NCBI GenBank assembly: GCA_019637615.1
Contig: JAHBVJ010000049.1
Span: 1 to 40,636, forward strand
Origin: Anaerolineae bacterium
Lineage (GTDB): Bacteria > Chloroflexota > Anaerolineae > Aggregatilineales > UBA2796
Direction: 5' to 3'
DNA length: 40,636 nucleotides
The notes beneath the pieces are model-generated. The model was not told where the DNA came from. It was given only the letters and a program-made list of their open reading frames with translations, and did not search any database. Below are positions 1 through 8,691 of the stretch, piece after piece. How positions within the stretch are numbered: position 1 is the first letter of the stretch; each line of letters opens with the position of its first letter. The translations under genes and the position numbers were made by a program.

Positions 1-2
1 CC

Positions 3-1223
3 GTCCAGTACCAAGATAGCATCGTCTTTGCCGAAAAGTGGTCAAGCGTCATCCGCATCCTGATTCGCAACAACACGTCACACAACGATCCCTACCTGCG
101 CTTGCGCATCAAGACCGCGCTGGAACAGATCACGACCGCCGACGATGACGCACCGCCCTCCTCGATCATCATCGATCTGCCCGATCTGGAGCAGCAGGTT
201 GACATCGAGATCATCCAAGAGAACTTGCACGCGATGCAGGCCATCTACTTCGCGGCGACGTTGGAGGAACTGCGCATCTTCCAAGTGCGCGACAAGCTGA
301 TCGAGCTGTTCCAGATGGGGATGCTTCCTGTGGTGCGCGGACGGGCTGGCGACTTGTTGTACCAGCAGATGAAGAAAAGCGTCACGCGGTTGTCGGAATT
401 CGAGCGGCGTAACTTGTACGGGCGCACCCTCGGCACCACGGGCGGCGATGCCAACAACAACGCCAACCGCGATTTCCCGATGTTGTGGCTGCGTTTCGTG
501 TCGGCGGTATCCTCGTTTGCCCGCCAGATGTCGTTGGATCGGCTACTGCAAGCGCAAATTCCGGCGCGTGTCCATCAGGAAACCGTGCGCAAAGCAGGGC
601 GCGATCTGGCGGCGAATCTGTCGCTGTTCGGCTACGGCATGGCCTACTTCGCCGCGACGGAACTGCAATCCGAACTCAACGAGATCATCACCCTGCTTTC
701 TGACAGCGAAATTCGTGGCGCTTACGGCGCGCGCGATATGTGGGGCGTGATCGATCAGGTAGCCGCGCTGGAATTGGGCGGCGCGCGGGATAGCGTGCGC
801 TATCGGACGATGGCAAGCGCGGGCGCGGTCATCATCCGCTGGCTGGCGAATCACGGACAAGCCCTGTCTTCAGTGGGCACGGGATCGCTGCTGGACATCG
901 AAGAAATCGCCAGTCCGAGCATCCGCGCCGCAGGCTCGAAAGTGACCACTGATCCGCATGACAGCGATCTGGTCAATGCGTGCGAACGTTGGTTAGCAGT
1001 CACGGGTACGCCGGAAGCGCAAATTGAGCAATATTCCGAGGCCATCGAAAGCCCGACGATGACATCTCAGCCCAACCACTTCTCCGCGTATGCGCGTGAC
1101 ATCGCCCGCGATGTGTTGCAGTCCGAAGGCATTAGCGCCGGTCTGAGCGTGCAGAGCAACACGCGCGGCAATGGCAACGGCTACCGCAGCAACGGACGGA
1201 ATGGCAACCGCTACGGCTATTAA
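3..1223 (+). CDS. Helical protein A1 of the A-B-C cluster, 5'-truncated by window edge
   Basis: The frame is open from the first complete codon at base 3, so the true start lies outside the window; the TTG at 102 is internal and is not a convincing start. I recognise no family. The visible ~407 residues look almost wholly alpha-helical and soluble, with no signal peptide or membrane segment, and end in a Gly/Asn/Arg-rich low-complexity tail (roughly the last 25 residues). It is a paralogue of the gene at 5142-6200: both share the order of a helix with an (A/Y)FAA- or YLAAELE-type motif, a central basic helix pair, then a matching segment (residues about 190-270 here) with GYGMAYFAATELQ versus GDGVASYIASDILQ. 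It is the first visible gene of a same-strand cluster, 53 bases ahead of B. The paralogy is read directly from the proteins; function is unknown. Confidence 0.85.
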   Translation, partial: VQYQDSIVFAEKWSSVIRILIRNNTSHNDPYLRLRIKTALEQITTADDDAPPSSIIIDLPDLEQQVDIEIIQENLHAMQAIYFAATLEELRIFQVRDKLIELFQMGMLPVVRGRAGDLLYQQMKKSVTRLSEFERRNLYGRTLGTTGGDANNNANRDFPMLWLRFVSAVSSFARQMSLDRLLQAQIPARVHQETVRKAGRDLAANLSLFGYGMAYFAATELQSELNEIITLLSDSEIRGAYGARDMWGVIDQVAALELGGARDSVRYRTMASAGAVIIRWLANHGQALSSVGTGSLLDIEEIASPSIRAAGSKVTTDPHDSDLVNACERWLAVTGTPEAQIEQYSEAIESPTMTSQPNHFSAYARDIARDVLQSEGISAGLSVQSNTRGNGNGYRSNGRNGNRYGY

Positions 1224-1276
1224 TCTGAGCAATCGGCAGTAGTCTGCTGTTGTTGTACGTTGTGAAGAGGTGATGT

Positions 1277-2341
1277 ATGCCAAGACCAATGGCCTTTACA
1301 ATCAAGAATCGGCTCCGGGAGGCGGCGGCTACCATCGGCACGCGTGATCCCCTACCGGAGCTTGAACCGACGATTGATCGGGCGTTCCGCTTGCCGGAAG
1401 GCGATAACCGGTACAGCATCAATAATCTGACGCCGGGTACGACGGCCTTCGAAGCTGCTTATTCTGCGCGTGATCCACATTCGTTGCGGTTTACGTTGGA
1501 GCCTGCTGGCCCCGACGCACCGCCGCCGATCCGCCGTGACGAGGCGACGCGCGAAATGCGCCGTCTCGTCGCCGCAAACTTTGGCATCGACGCGCTGCGC
1601 TGGTTTGACGGACGCAGCGAAGAATGGCGCTCGATGTTCGGCAACCCGCATCTAAAGTATGGGGCGTGGTTCGGCACGGCCTACGACCGGCACGGGTTGG
1701 AATCATCCAAGGTGTATTACGAACTGCGCCCCGGACAACTCGAAGCTCTGCCACGCCCGCTGCTGCATCTGGCGCGGGAAGCGATGGACGCCATGCCGCT
1801 GTTGATGCCACTGTTTACCTCGATCATCGCTGAACGCGACAATGGCAATCAACGGCTGACCTTCGTGCATCGCGGCGCGTTAGGGCTGAGCGATTTGCAA
1901 CCACTGCTGGAACAGTTAGGGTTGGCGAATAAGCTGCCCGGTATTATGCAAATTCTTGGGCTGGCCTTGGGTGGGCGCTTTGACCTGCCCGATCAAGCCA
2001 TGCTCGTCGGTTTAGGAGGGACGCCGCAGCAGCCCGAAGTGAAAATCTACGTGCTGCTCGGCATGATTCCCGATTTGCCGCCCTCCTTCCTCAGCTTGCT
2101 CACGCTCGGCCTGAGCGAACGCCCGCGCGAGTTGCGCGGCTTGGAACGCTGGCTGATGGCCTATACGCCGGAAACTGTCGGCTTTCCGGGCGACTTCAGC
2201 GTGTTGAGCATCCAAGTGACCGCCGAGGCACCGCTGCGGATCGGCTTGTATCTGCGTCCCGTCGAATTCGAAGTCGGCGCGCTGCCAACGGACGCCGGAA
2301 CAACCAGCCCTGAACCTTCGATGTATGAGTCGGTATGGTGA
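1277..2341 (+). CDS. Protein B of the cluster, possible ABBA-fold (prenyltransferase-like) protein
   Basis: A 354-residue soluble protein starting at an ATG behind a good Shine-Dalgarno (GAAGAGGTG). No family is recognised with certainty. It shows a repeated helix-helix-strand-strand rhythm with basic residue/aromatic strands: R71 (LRFTLEP), K145-V-Y147, R193 (QRLTFVHR), K256-I-Y258 and R321-to-Y325 (RIGLYLRP). In ABBA prenyltransferases of the DMATS type, five such repeats form the barrel, and K-x-Y strands supply the diphosphate contacts and tyrosine shield. That match is by eye and the resemblance is an inference. It is the only single-copy member of the six-gene cluster, lying 53 bases after A1 and 23 bases before C1, so it is probably co-transcribed with both. 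It could equally be an all-new structural protein. Confidence 0.8.
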   Translation: MPRPMAFTIKNRLREAAATIGTRDPLPELEPTIDRAFRLPEGDNRYSINNLTPGTTAFEAAYSARDPHSLRFTLEPAGPDAPPPIRRDEATREMRRLVAANFGIDALRWFDGRSEEWRSMFGNPHLKYGAWFGTAYDRHGLESSKVYYELRPGQLEALPRPLLHLAREAMDAMPLLMPLFTSIIAERDNGNQRLTFVHRGALGLSDLQPLLEQLGLANKLPGIMQILGLALGGRFDLPDQAMLVGLGGTPQQPEVKIYVLLGMIPDLPPSFLSLLTLGLSERPRELRGLERWLMAYTPETVGFPGDFSVLSIQVTAEAPLRIGLYLRPVEFEVGALPTDAGTTSPEPSMYESVW

Positions 2342-2364
2342 AAGGCGAACGAGGAGGATAAACG

Positions 2365-3738
2365 ATGAACACCTATCGTTCTAAGTCACCTGCCGAAGGA
2401 CAACCAGCCTCCGCGCAAGCCGAAGCGCACGATCTCGCCCGCCAAGAAGTTCGTGCCTTGCTGTTGCAAAGTGAGGCATTCCGCGCGATGCCTGTTGACC
2501 AGCAGCGCGAGATTGCCAAGCATACGGTGGACATCGCCACCTACCTTGCCGCGCCCGATGGCATCAAAGGCAACCATCTGCCCACGGCGCGCGCCCAGAG
2601 TCAAGCGCCCGCCTCCAAGACCACCCCAAATGATCGTTATGCGGTTGGCTTGGACGAAATGAGCGGCCCCGGCATTCCGACCAGTTCCAGTTCGTCTGGA
2701 CGCCGCCAAGGGAATGATCCTTCGAAGTTTGTGGCGCAGAGCGCGCGCGAAGGGGCGGCGGTGGCGGGTGCCTTACTGCGCGAAGTCAACTTTCCCGAAT
2801 TCGTCTCTGGCCTGATCAACGGCGTGTTCCACTCCATCGTCAAATCCTCGATCCAGCAGATGGAGGCGTATGGGCAGCTCGTGAAAAGCGTTGCCCAGTC
2901 GCTCAATCAGTTCCGCGACGAGAATGTGTCGGTCAATCAGGGGCGCGATCATCTCGTAGACTCCAATCCCGATCTATTCGAGATCACGATGGATACAGGC
3001 GATTTCGGGGAAGGTGGCGGCCCGCGCGTGACCCTGAAAGACGGCGTGGACGAAGACGCCGCCCTAAAACGCCTGAATGAGGGGCGCGAAAAACCGATCA
3101 GCAGTCTAGACGACGAAACCATCGAGGGCGAGTTGGTGCCGCAAGCCCGCACAGAACTGGCAACCAGCCGTCAGCAGTTGCTCGCCACGATGGTGCTGAT
3201 GGGCATCAACCGCATCATCGTGACGGATGGCAAGATCGCCGCCAAGGTGATGTATGACTTCCGCGCACAGGACAACTTCAAATATCGGATGAGCGCCACG
3301 AATTACGATTACGATCCCACCGCGGTCAAGCGCACCGCCGAAGGCCAACGGGAAAGTAATTATCAAGGTGGCGAATCCACGTCCAGCTACAACAAAGATC
3401 AAGGCTATCAGTCGCAGAATCGCGATGCCAGTTACTACAGCAAGGGCACCTATAAAACGACTGCCGAGCCAGTGATGACGATGATGTCCGTTGAAGCCTC
3501 GATGACGGATGCCGCGCTGCAAACCCGCGCCAACTTGGCGGGCAGCGTGGAAGTTAACTTTAAGAGCGAGACGTTCCCGCTGGAGCGCATGGCAGATTCA
3601 TTCCAGATCGGCATGATCCAGAATGCCTCGCAGCCGCGCAGTAAACAAGGGGCGCGTGGGGTCGGCGGCAGCAGTGCTGCACCAGCCGCGAACGGGGTCA
3701 GCGCCACGCCCTCCACCACCGTCCCGCCGACGCCTTGA
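2365..3738 (+). CDS. Protein C1, first of three C-family paralogues
   Basis: A 457-residue protein with a very strong Shine-Dalgarno (GAGGAGGAT) before its ATG. It shares four blocks with the genes at 3762 and 6205. Block 1 (about 24-66) is a helical pair with (E)VR..L..S.AF..(L/M)P...(Q/E)R. Block 2 (140-205) is NFPEFVSGLINGVF followed by an amphipathic helix. Block 3 (261-300) is RQQLLATMVLMGINRI-VTDGKI-AKV, a helix running into strands. Block 4 (about 392-409) is EVNFKSETFPLERM. Between blocks 3 and 4 is a Tyr/Ser/Gln/Asn/Gly-rich segment likely to form polar strands; the C-tail is Ala/Ser/Pro-rich. There is no signal peptide or clear membrane helix. The order (helical start, LL..MV strand, K/Y/S-rich strands, late P-xx-R/E turn) recalls the uncharacterised DUF2589 family, from memory and with low confidence. 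Function unknown. Confidence 0.85.
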   Translation: MNTYRSKSPAEGQPASAQAEAHDLARQEVRALLLQSEAFRAMPVDQQREIAKHTVDIATYLAAPDGIKGNHLPTARAQSQAPASKTTPNDRYAVGLDEMSGPGIPTSSSSSGRRQGNDPSKFVAQSAREGAAVAGALLREVNFPEFVSGLINGVFHSIVKSSIQQMEAYGQLVKSVAQSLNQFRDENVSVNQGRDHLVDSNPDLFEITMDTGDFGEGGGPRVTLKDGVDEDAALKRLNEGREKPISSLDDETIEGELVPQARTELATSRQQLLATMVLMGINRIIVTDGKIAAKVMYDFRAQDNFKYRMSATNYDYDPTAVKRTAEGQRESNYQGGESTSSYNKDQGYQSQNRDASYYSKGTYKTTAEPVMTMMSVEASMTDAALQTRANLAGSVEVNFKSETFPLERMADSFQIGMIQNASQPRSKQGARGVGGSSAAPAANGVSATPSTTVPPTP

Positions 3739-3761
3739 GTGAGCGATAAAGAGGAAACGCA

Positions 3762-5123
3762 ATGAATACCTATACGTCATTCAAGACTACTCAATCCGCT
3801 GCGCCCGCCTCCGCGCCCCCATTGGCAATGGCAGTCGGGACAGCGCGCCAAGCGTCAGCGGCGGGTATGCAGCGTCCAACATGGATGGATGACAAGACGC
3901 TGAACGCGGTGCGCCCGGAAGTACGGGAAATCTTGCAGTCGTCCGAAGCGTTCGCCAAGCTGCCAGAGGAAGAACAGCGTTCCATCGCCCAGAATATGGT
4001 GAAGATCGCGTCTTACATGGCTAACCCCGATGGGCTGGCGGAACAAGCCTTCACGCCCGGCGGGAATAGCATCGTAGCACGGGCGAACGCGGCTCAAGCC
4101 AAACAACAGCCGTTAGCACGCCAACAAGCCCAACAAGAAGATCCGACGACGGCAGCGGCGCGGCGGGCGGGGTCAAATCAGGGGTTTGCGGGTGAAGATT
4201 TCAAGGCAGGCGGCGTTAATGCGGCGGTAGAAGGCTTTGGCGCGTTAGTCAAGAAAGTAGATTTCCCGAAGTTCGTATCGGGGTTGATCAAAGGCGTGTT
4301 TCAAGCCATCGTGGAATCGTCCATCCAGCAAATGCGCGCTTATGGCGAATTGGTCTCGAACGTGTCGAAGGCTGTCGATCAGTTCGCGCGCGACAATATC
4401 AGCGAGAACAATGCGCGCGATTGGATGCAAGACAAGTATCCCGACGTGTTCAATGTAGATGTCAACAATTCCAGCACTGGCTTTGACGTGGAAGGACAGT
4501 CCGTACAAACGGCGCAGTTGACGGTCACGGCGGATGACGCTGAAGCCGCGCTGACCCGCGTTTCGAAGGATTTGGGGCTACCGGAACCGATTACAGACAT
4601 CTCCGACCCCGAAAGCGAACAAGCTCTTGTGCAGGCAGCGCGCCTAGAAATGGCGCGTGGTCGGCAGCAACTGCTGGCGTCGATGGTGATGTTGGGAATC
4701 AACCGCATCGTCGTCACCGATGGCCTGATCCACGCCAAAGTCGTCTTCGATGTGCATGGCTCGGACACGGCATCGCGCCGATCGCGTGCCTCGCTGTTAG
4801 ACCGCAATCAGGTGAAGACCGCGACTCAATCCAATATCGAGTATGGCGGTTGGTTCTCCCCGGTGGAGGGTAGTTTCAGCGCCCAGACCGAGACCGACCA
4901 CATGACGACCGTGCAATCTTCGCTTGATGAAAATTCCGAAAGCAAAGCCGATGTCAAAGCTAAATTGACGGGTGAGGTGCGCGTCAACTTCAAGAGCGAT
5001 TATCTGCCGATGGAGCGGATGGCAACGCCGGAAATGATCGCGGCGATACAAGGCAACGCCCAACCGCGCAATCCGCCCAATCAACAAGGCGCGTCCACGA
5101 CTCCTGCCGCGCCAGCAGGCTGA
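3762..5123 (+). CDS. Protein C2, second C-family paralogue
   Basis: A 453-residue protein starting 23 bases after C1 with GAGG upstream. Like C1 it begins MNTY, and it is the closest relative of C1 in the cluster. Block 1 lies at about 47-92, block 2 at 164-230 (DFPKFVSGLIKGVFQAIVES), block 3 at about 293-333 (RQQLLASMVMLGINRIVVTDG) and block 4 at about 408-424 (VNFKSDYLPMERM). The linker between blocks 1 and 2 is Gln/Ala-rich. The variable segment between blocks 3 and 4 is shorter and less Tyr-rich than in C1. The tail is Pro/Gln/Ala-rich. Keeping adjacent, diverged copies with intact shared blocks suggests that the three C proteins assemble into a hetero-oligomer rather than being redundant; that is inference. 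Confidence 0.85.
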   Translation: MNTYTSFKTTQSAAPASAPPLAMAVGTARQASAAGMQRPTWMDDKTLNAVRPEVREILQSSEAFAKLPEEEQRSIAQNMVKIASYMANPDGLAEQAFTPGGNSIVARANAAQAKQQPLARQQAQQEDPTTAAARRAGSNQGFAGEDFKAGGVNAAVEGFGALVKKVDFPKFVSGLIKGVFQAIVESSIQQMRAYGELVSNVSKAVDQFARDNISENNARDWMQDKYPDVFNVDVNNSSTGFDVEGQSVQTAQLTVTADDAEAALTRVSKDLGLPEPITDISDPESEQALVQAARLEMARGRQQLLASMVMLGINRIVVTDGLIHAKVVFDVHGSDTASRRSRASLLDRNQVKTATQSNIEYGGWFSPVEGSFSAQTETDHMTTVQSSLDENSESKADVKAKLTGEVRVNFKSDYLPMERMATPEMIAAIQGNAQPRNPPNQQGASTTPAAPAG

Positions 5124-5141
5124 CCGTAGGAAGGTGAGATC

Positions 5142-6200
5142 ATGCTCGTCGCGGAGAAGCCACCAGAAGCACGCATTCGACAAAGCAGCGTAGCGATCAT
5201 GACGGACGGTCATCACGTTCAGCCCGCGCCGCCTACGTTTGCGCGGAACACGGCTGCCAGCCAACCACGCAGCGCAACAACAGCGTTGGAGCGGAGTTTC
5301 GCGTTCGGGTTGGCGCTGATCGCCTCGGTCGAAGCGATCACGGCGCGATCGCTGGCGGCACTGCCCGAATTCGATGGTTCAGAACTGCCCGTTGAAGAAA
5401 CCGCGCCAATCGATGCGGCGATGCTTCAGACAGCCGCCGTTCTGTATCTGGCGGCGGAACTGGAAGCGGCGCGTCTGTTGCCTGCTGTCGAAACCGTCGC
5501 AGGGCTGTTTGCCAGTGGTGCTTTACGCGGCGATCTCGGTGACAAGGGCAAAGTTCTGCTCGATTTCTGGCAGCAGCGGTCACAGCGTTTCGCACGGCAG
5601 GAACGCGAGGCATTTTTCGCGCGGATGTTTGGCAGCATGGAGCGCGTGCGAACGTCGCGCTTGGCAGTCAATGATAGTTTCAATCATGATTTTGAACCGT
5701 TGATGATTGACTTAACCGATGCTCTCTATAATTTCTCGGTAGATGCGGCGCAGACTGGCAGCATTCACACTTCTGTGCGGTTGCGCTTAGCCGCCCAACG
5801 CATGATCGAAAATCTCGCGCATCTCGGTGACGGCGTGGCGAGTTACATTGCGTCGGATATTCTGCAAACAATACAACAAGCAGTTACGATCCTCAAATGG
5901 CAAGAAGTGCAGGCCGCGGTCGGCGCAAATTCAGTATGGACGGCGCTTCGCAACATCACGCGCAGTTACCTTCAAGAAGAAATTGCCGTCTCCGATCATG
6001 TCGAGCGCGGCAAAGCGGGGATGTTGATATTAGCGTGGTTAGCGGCGAATATTGATAAACTGGACGAACTGGAGCGCACGCCCTTGGAAGTCAACGATCC
6101 TGTGGTCACTGCCGCCTCTGATTGGCTGCAAACCAGTTTGCGACTTCAGGAACAGGCCGAACGTCAAACCAGCGCCAGCGTGAGCGGCGAAGGCAGGTGA
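5142..6200 (+). CDS. Helical protein A2, paralogue of A1
   Basis: A 352-residue, predicted all-helical soluble protein, 18 bases after C2 and with GGAAGGTGAG before its ATG. It is colinear with A1: an N-terminal helix containing YLAAELEAARLLP, then VETVAGLFASGAL, a basic pair of helices ending SQRFARQEREAFF, then the long conserved part (about 185-290) with ALYNFSVDAA, GDGVASYIASDILQ and AILAWLAAN-type helices. It lacks the Gly/Asn tail of A1. Its first ~45 residues are low-complexity and polar. It sits between C2 and C3, giving the order A-B-C-C-A-C. The stop codon overlaps the Shine-Dalgarno of C3, which implies coupled translation. No known family was recognised. Confidence 0.85.
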   Translation: MLVAEKPPEARIRQSSVAIMTDGHHVQPAPPTFARNTAASQPRSATTALERSFAFGLALIASVEAITARSLAALPEFDGSELPVEETAPIDAAMLQTAAVLYLAAELEAARLLPAVETVAGLFASGALRGDLGDKGKVLLDFWQQRSQRFARQEREAFFARMFGSMERVRTSRLAVNDSFNHDFEPLMIDLTDALYNFSVDAAQTGSIHTSVRLRLAAQRMIENLAHLGDGVASYIASDILQTIQQAVTILKWQEVQAAVGANSVWTALRNITRSYLQEEIAVSDHVERGKAGMLILAWLAANIDKLDELERTPLEVNDPVVTAASDWLQTSLRLQEQAERQTSASVSGEGR

Positions 6201-6204
6201 GCTG

Positions 6205-7737
6205 ATGATCGGAGTGCCAGCACGTCCTCTCTCGACTGAGCAAGCGCCCTCGGAATTGGCCTATGATCCGCTGCCGTTAGTACGGCGTGTGGTGCGTGAA
6301 CTGCTGCTGGCCTCGCCCGCCTATCACGAACTGCCCACGCCAGAGCGCCGACGGATGGCGGAACTCATGGTCAAAGTCTGCCATACTGCTGCCGCCTTGA
6401 TGGTCGAAGAGGTGCAGAGCGATCAACAAGCGCAGGAAGCGACACAGGCAGAAGCGCCCCTCGCCACCGCCAGCGCCTTGGAAGATGAAACACCGGAGCC
6501 ACGTCGTCCTGCCACCGCCCAACCGCTGGCACAAGCCATGAACGCGGGGCAGGAATTCAGCGGGGTAGCGGTTCAACGAGCCGCCACACGCACGCAGGAA
6601 CTACTCAACGCGGTGTCGTTCCCTCGCTTCGTGACCGAATTGATCAATGGTGTGTTCAAAGCCATGCTTGATTCGAACATCACCCAGATGCAGTCGTTCG
6701 TTGAACTGCTCAACAACGTCTCTACCTCGCTGGACGGCTTTGCGGATGTCAACGTCGGCGCTGACCGTGCCCGCAAATGGCTGGTGGAAACCTTCCCCGG
6801 TTCATTTGTCATTTCAGGCGGCGATGAAGAAGATCAAGACCCCGATGAACCCAGTTCCGCCACTGTGCAGATGGCTCCCGGCGGTCAGATGCCATCACCC
6901 GCCGCGTTGCGAACCGCGCTCGGCCTCGGTGACGATGAACCCGTGCCGACGGGCGATCCCGACCGCGTCTTGGTGCCGTTGGCGCGCCGGAAATTGGCCT
7001 CGCAGCGCCAGCAAATGTTAGCCACGATGGTGATGCTAGGGATGCAACGCTTGGTGGTGGATAGCGGGCGCATTCACGCGGCGATGCAGTTCCACATCGA
7101 CGCACGCAGCGCGGCGGAACAAGACAAGGGCAGCATGTTTGACTTCCGCAATACCGCCAGCGCGTCGGGCAGTTTCGGATTCGGGCCGTGGGGCGTCAGC
7201 GCCTCGATGACCAACACAATCGGCTATGCCAGCACGGAACAGACGCGGACGACCGAAGATTTGAACGCACAGGTTGATGTCAATTCATCTGTCGAAATCA
7301 TCTTCCATACCGATTATTTGCCGTTGAATCGGATTACGACGGAAGCGCAAGCGGATCGCATTCGGAAGAACAGCTTCAATCCGGCGGCGGAGGCCGAAGT
7401 TGCGGCGAAAGAACGTGCCGCCCGCAGCGCGCAGAACGCCACCGAGGATAAGGCGCGGCTGGATGCGATGGGACAGCGCTTAGGATCGCGTCCGAACGTC
7501 GAAGCGCCGCCGCTGCCACCCGTCCCAATCGGCAAAACTCAGGAAAAACCCGCCGCTAAACAAGGTGGCGCAGCAAAAGCGGGTGATGCCAGCGGGCAGA
7601 ATAAGGCAGATAAAGATAAGGCTCCCGCCAACAAAGCCGCTGACGGTGCGAATGCGGGCGCAAAAGCAGGCGGTAACGCGGCTGGTTCGGCAGCGCCCAA
7701 GGCTCCTGTAAATAAGGTGTCTACTCCGAAGAAATAA
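6205..7737 (+). CDS. Protein C3, third C-family paralogue with Lys/Ala-rich tail
   Basis: A 510-residue protein whose ATG follows the A2 stop by four bases; the Shine-Dalgarno AGGTGA includes that stop. Block 1 is at about 24-62, block 2 at 134-200 (SFPRFVTELINGVFKAML), block 3 at about 268-305 (RQQMLATMVMLGMQRLVVDSG) and block 4 at about 365-380 (EIIFHTDYLPLNRI). The segment between blocks 3 and 4 contains SGSFGFGPWGVSASM, an alternating small/aromatic stretch like a surface or membrane-touching beta hairpin. The last ~70 residues are almost only Ala, Lys, Gly, Asn and Pro, strongly basic, and absent from C1 and C2. Such tails commonly bind nucleic acid, acidic polymers or envelope glycans; which applies here is unknown. 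It is the most diverged C copy. Confidence 0.85.
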   Translation: MIGVPARPLSTEQAPSELAYDPLPLVRRVVRELLLASPAYHELPTPERRRMAELMVKVCHTAAALMVEEVQSDQQAQEATQAEAPLATASALEDETPEPRRPATAQPLAQAMNAGQEFSGVAVQRAATRTQELLNAVSFPRFVTELINGVFKAMLDSNITQMQSFVELLNNVSTSLDGFADVNVGADRARKWLVETFPGSFVISGGDEEDQDPDEPSSATVQMAPGGQMPSPAALRTALGLGDDEPVPTGDPDRVLVPLARRKLASQRQQMLATMVMLGMQRLVVDSGRIHAAMQFHIDARSAAEQDKGSMFDFRNTASASGSFGFGPWGVSASMTNTIGYASTEQTRTTEDLNAQVDVNSSVEIIFHTDYLPLNRITTEAQADRIRKNSFNPAAEAEVAAKERAARSAQNATEDKARLDAMGQRLGSRPNVEAPPLPPVPIGKTQEKPAAKQGGAAKAGDASGQNKADKDKAPANKAADGANAGAKAGGNAAGSAAPKAPVNKVSTPKK

Positions 7738-7826
7738 TGACAGCAACTCACGCATGTCCAATAGCGCGAGGCACGGTGATTGGATATAGTGATCCCAAGT
7801 TCATCGCGTTATGAAGGCATCTGCTC

Positions 7827-8609
7827 GTGATTAGATCAACGGACAACGTTCCACCGCGCCCGATTCACTTACCGGATTTGATCGGCGGGACGGCGGTGGT
7901 CACGGGCGCATCGCGGGGCATCGGCGCAGCGGTGGTGGCGGCACTGTGTGCGCACGAGGTGCGCTGTTACGGGATCGCGCATGAGAGTTTTGGCGACCAA
8001 CACGATCCGCATCTGGTGCCCGTGATTTGTGATCTGCATGATCCGAACGCGCTCGATTCTGTCATCAGCCGGATCATGCAAGAGTCGGGCAAATTGGATT
8101 ATGTCGTTAACGTGGCGGGGATCGATCCGAAAGTGCGCTTGGAGGCAGGTGATGCTGATGTCTGGGACTCGATTGTCGATCTGAATCTGCGCGCCTATTA
8201 TCTCGTAATCCGCGCCTGTGCGCCGCTGCTACACGCCGGACGTGGCAAGAGCATCGTCAATGTATCCTCGATCAATTATCGGCTCGGCGTGGTCGGACGC
8301 TCAATCTACTCCTCCACTAAAGCGGGTATTTTAGGCTTGACGACCGGACTCGCGCGCGAATTGGGCGCACAGGGTATCCGCATCAATACGGTGACGCCGG
8401 GCTGGGTCTTCACCGAGCGGCAAATTCAAGAATATTTCGCGGCGGAAGATGCCGATAAATACTTCGCCACACTGGATGATCGGCAGTCGTTGGCGTTGCG
8501 CATCCAGCCGCAAGACATCGCCAACCACATCTTGTTTTACCTGAGCGAGGTCAGTCGCGCTTCGACAGGACATAACTGCGTGGTGGATGCGGGCTGGATT
8601 CTAGAATGA
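7827..8609 (+). CDS. Short-chain dehydrogenase/reductase (SDR)
   Basis: A 260-residue classical SDR, NAD(P)-dependent. The Rossmann nucleotide motif TGASRGIG is at 26-33. The NNAG-type motif appears as NVAG (95-98), the helix Asn is N120, the catalytic Ser is S148 (NVSS) and the YxxxK pair is Y161/K165. The PG motif after strand beta-6 (VTPGWV) is also present. All catalytic residues are intact; substrate cannot be told from sequence. The start chosen is GTG at 7827 with GAAGG upstream. It lies 89 bases after C3 on the same strand with no terminator seen between, so it may be read through from the cluster, but nothing ties its chemistry to those proteins. Confidence 0.9.
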   Translation: MIRSTDNVPPRPIHLPDLIGGTAVVTGASRGIGAAVVAALCAHEVRCYGIAHESFGDQHDPHLVPVICDLHDPNALDSVISRIMQESGKLDYVVNVAGIDPKVRLEAGDADVWDSIVDLNLRAYYLVIRACAPLLHAGRGKSIVNVSSINYRLGVVGRSIYSSTKAGILGLTTGLARELGAQGIRINTVTPGWVFTERQIQEYFAAEDADKYFATLDDRQSLALRIQPQDIANHILFYLSEVSRASTGHNCVVDAGWILE

Positions 8610-8691
8610 GTTATGTCACAGAAATGATGACAAATCGGCGTTCTTCTGCTAAATTTTTCACAAGATAGTCCCCTGTTGTTTGAGGTTCATA

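Noticed and set aside
102..104. TTG as the start of the first gene
   Set aside because: The same frame is open and coding-like back to the window edge, so the gene is 5'-truncated.
3..7737. Contractile injection system, tailocin or gas vesicle cluster
   Set aside because: No sheath, tube, spike, baseplate, AAA+ or Gvp motif could be seen in any of the six proteins.
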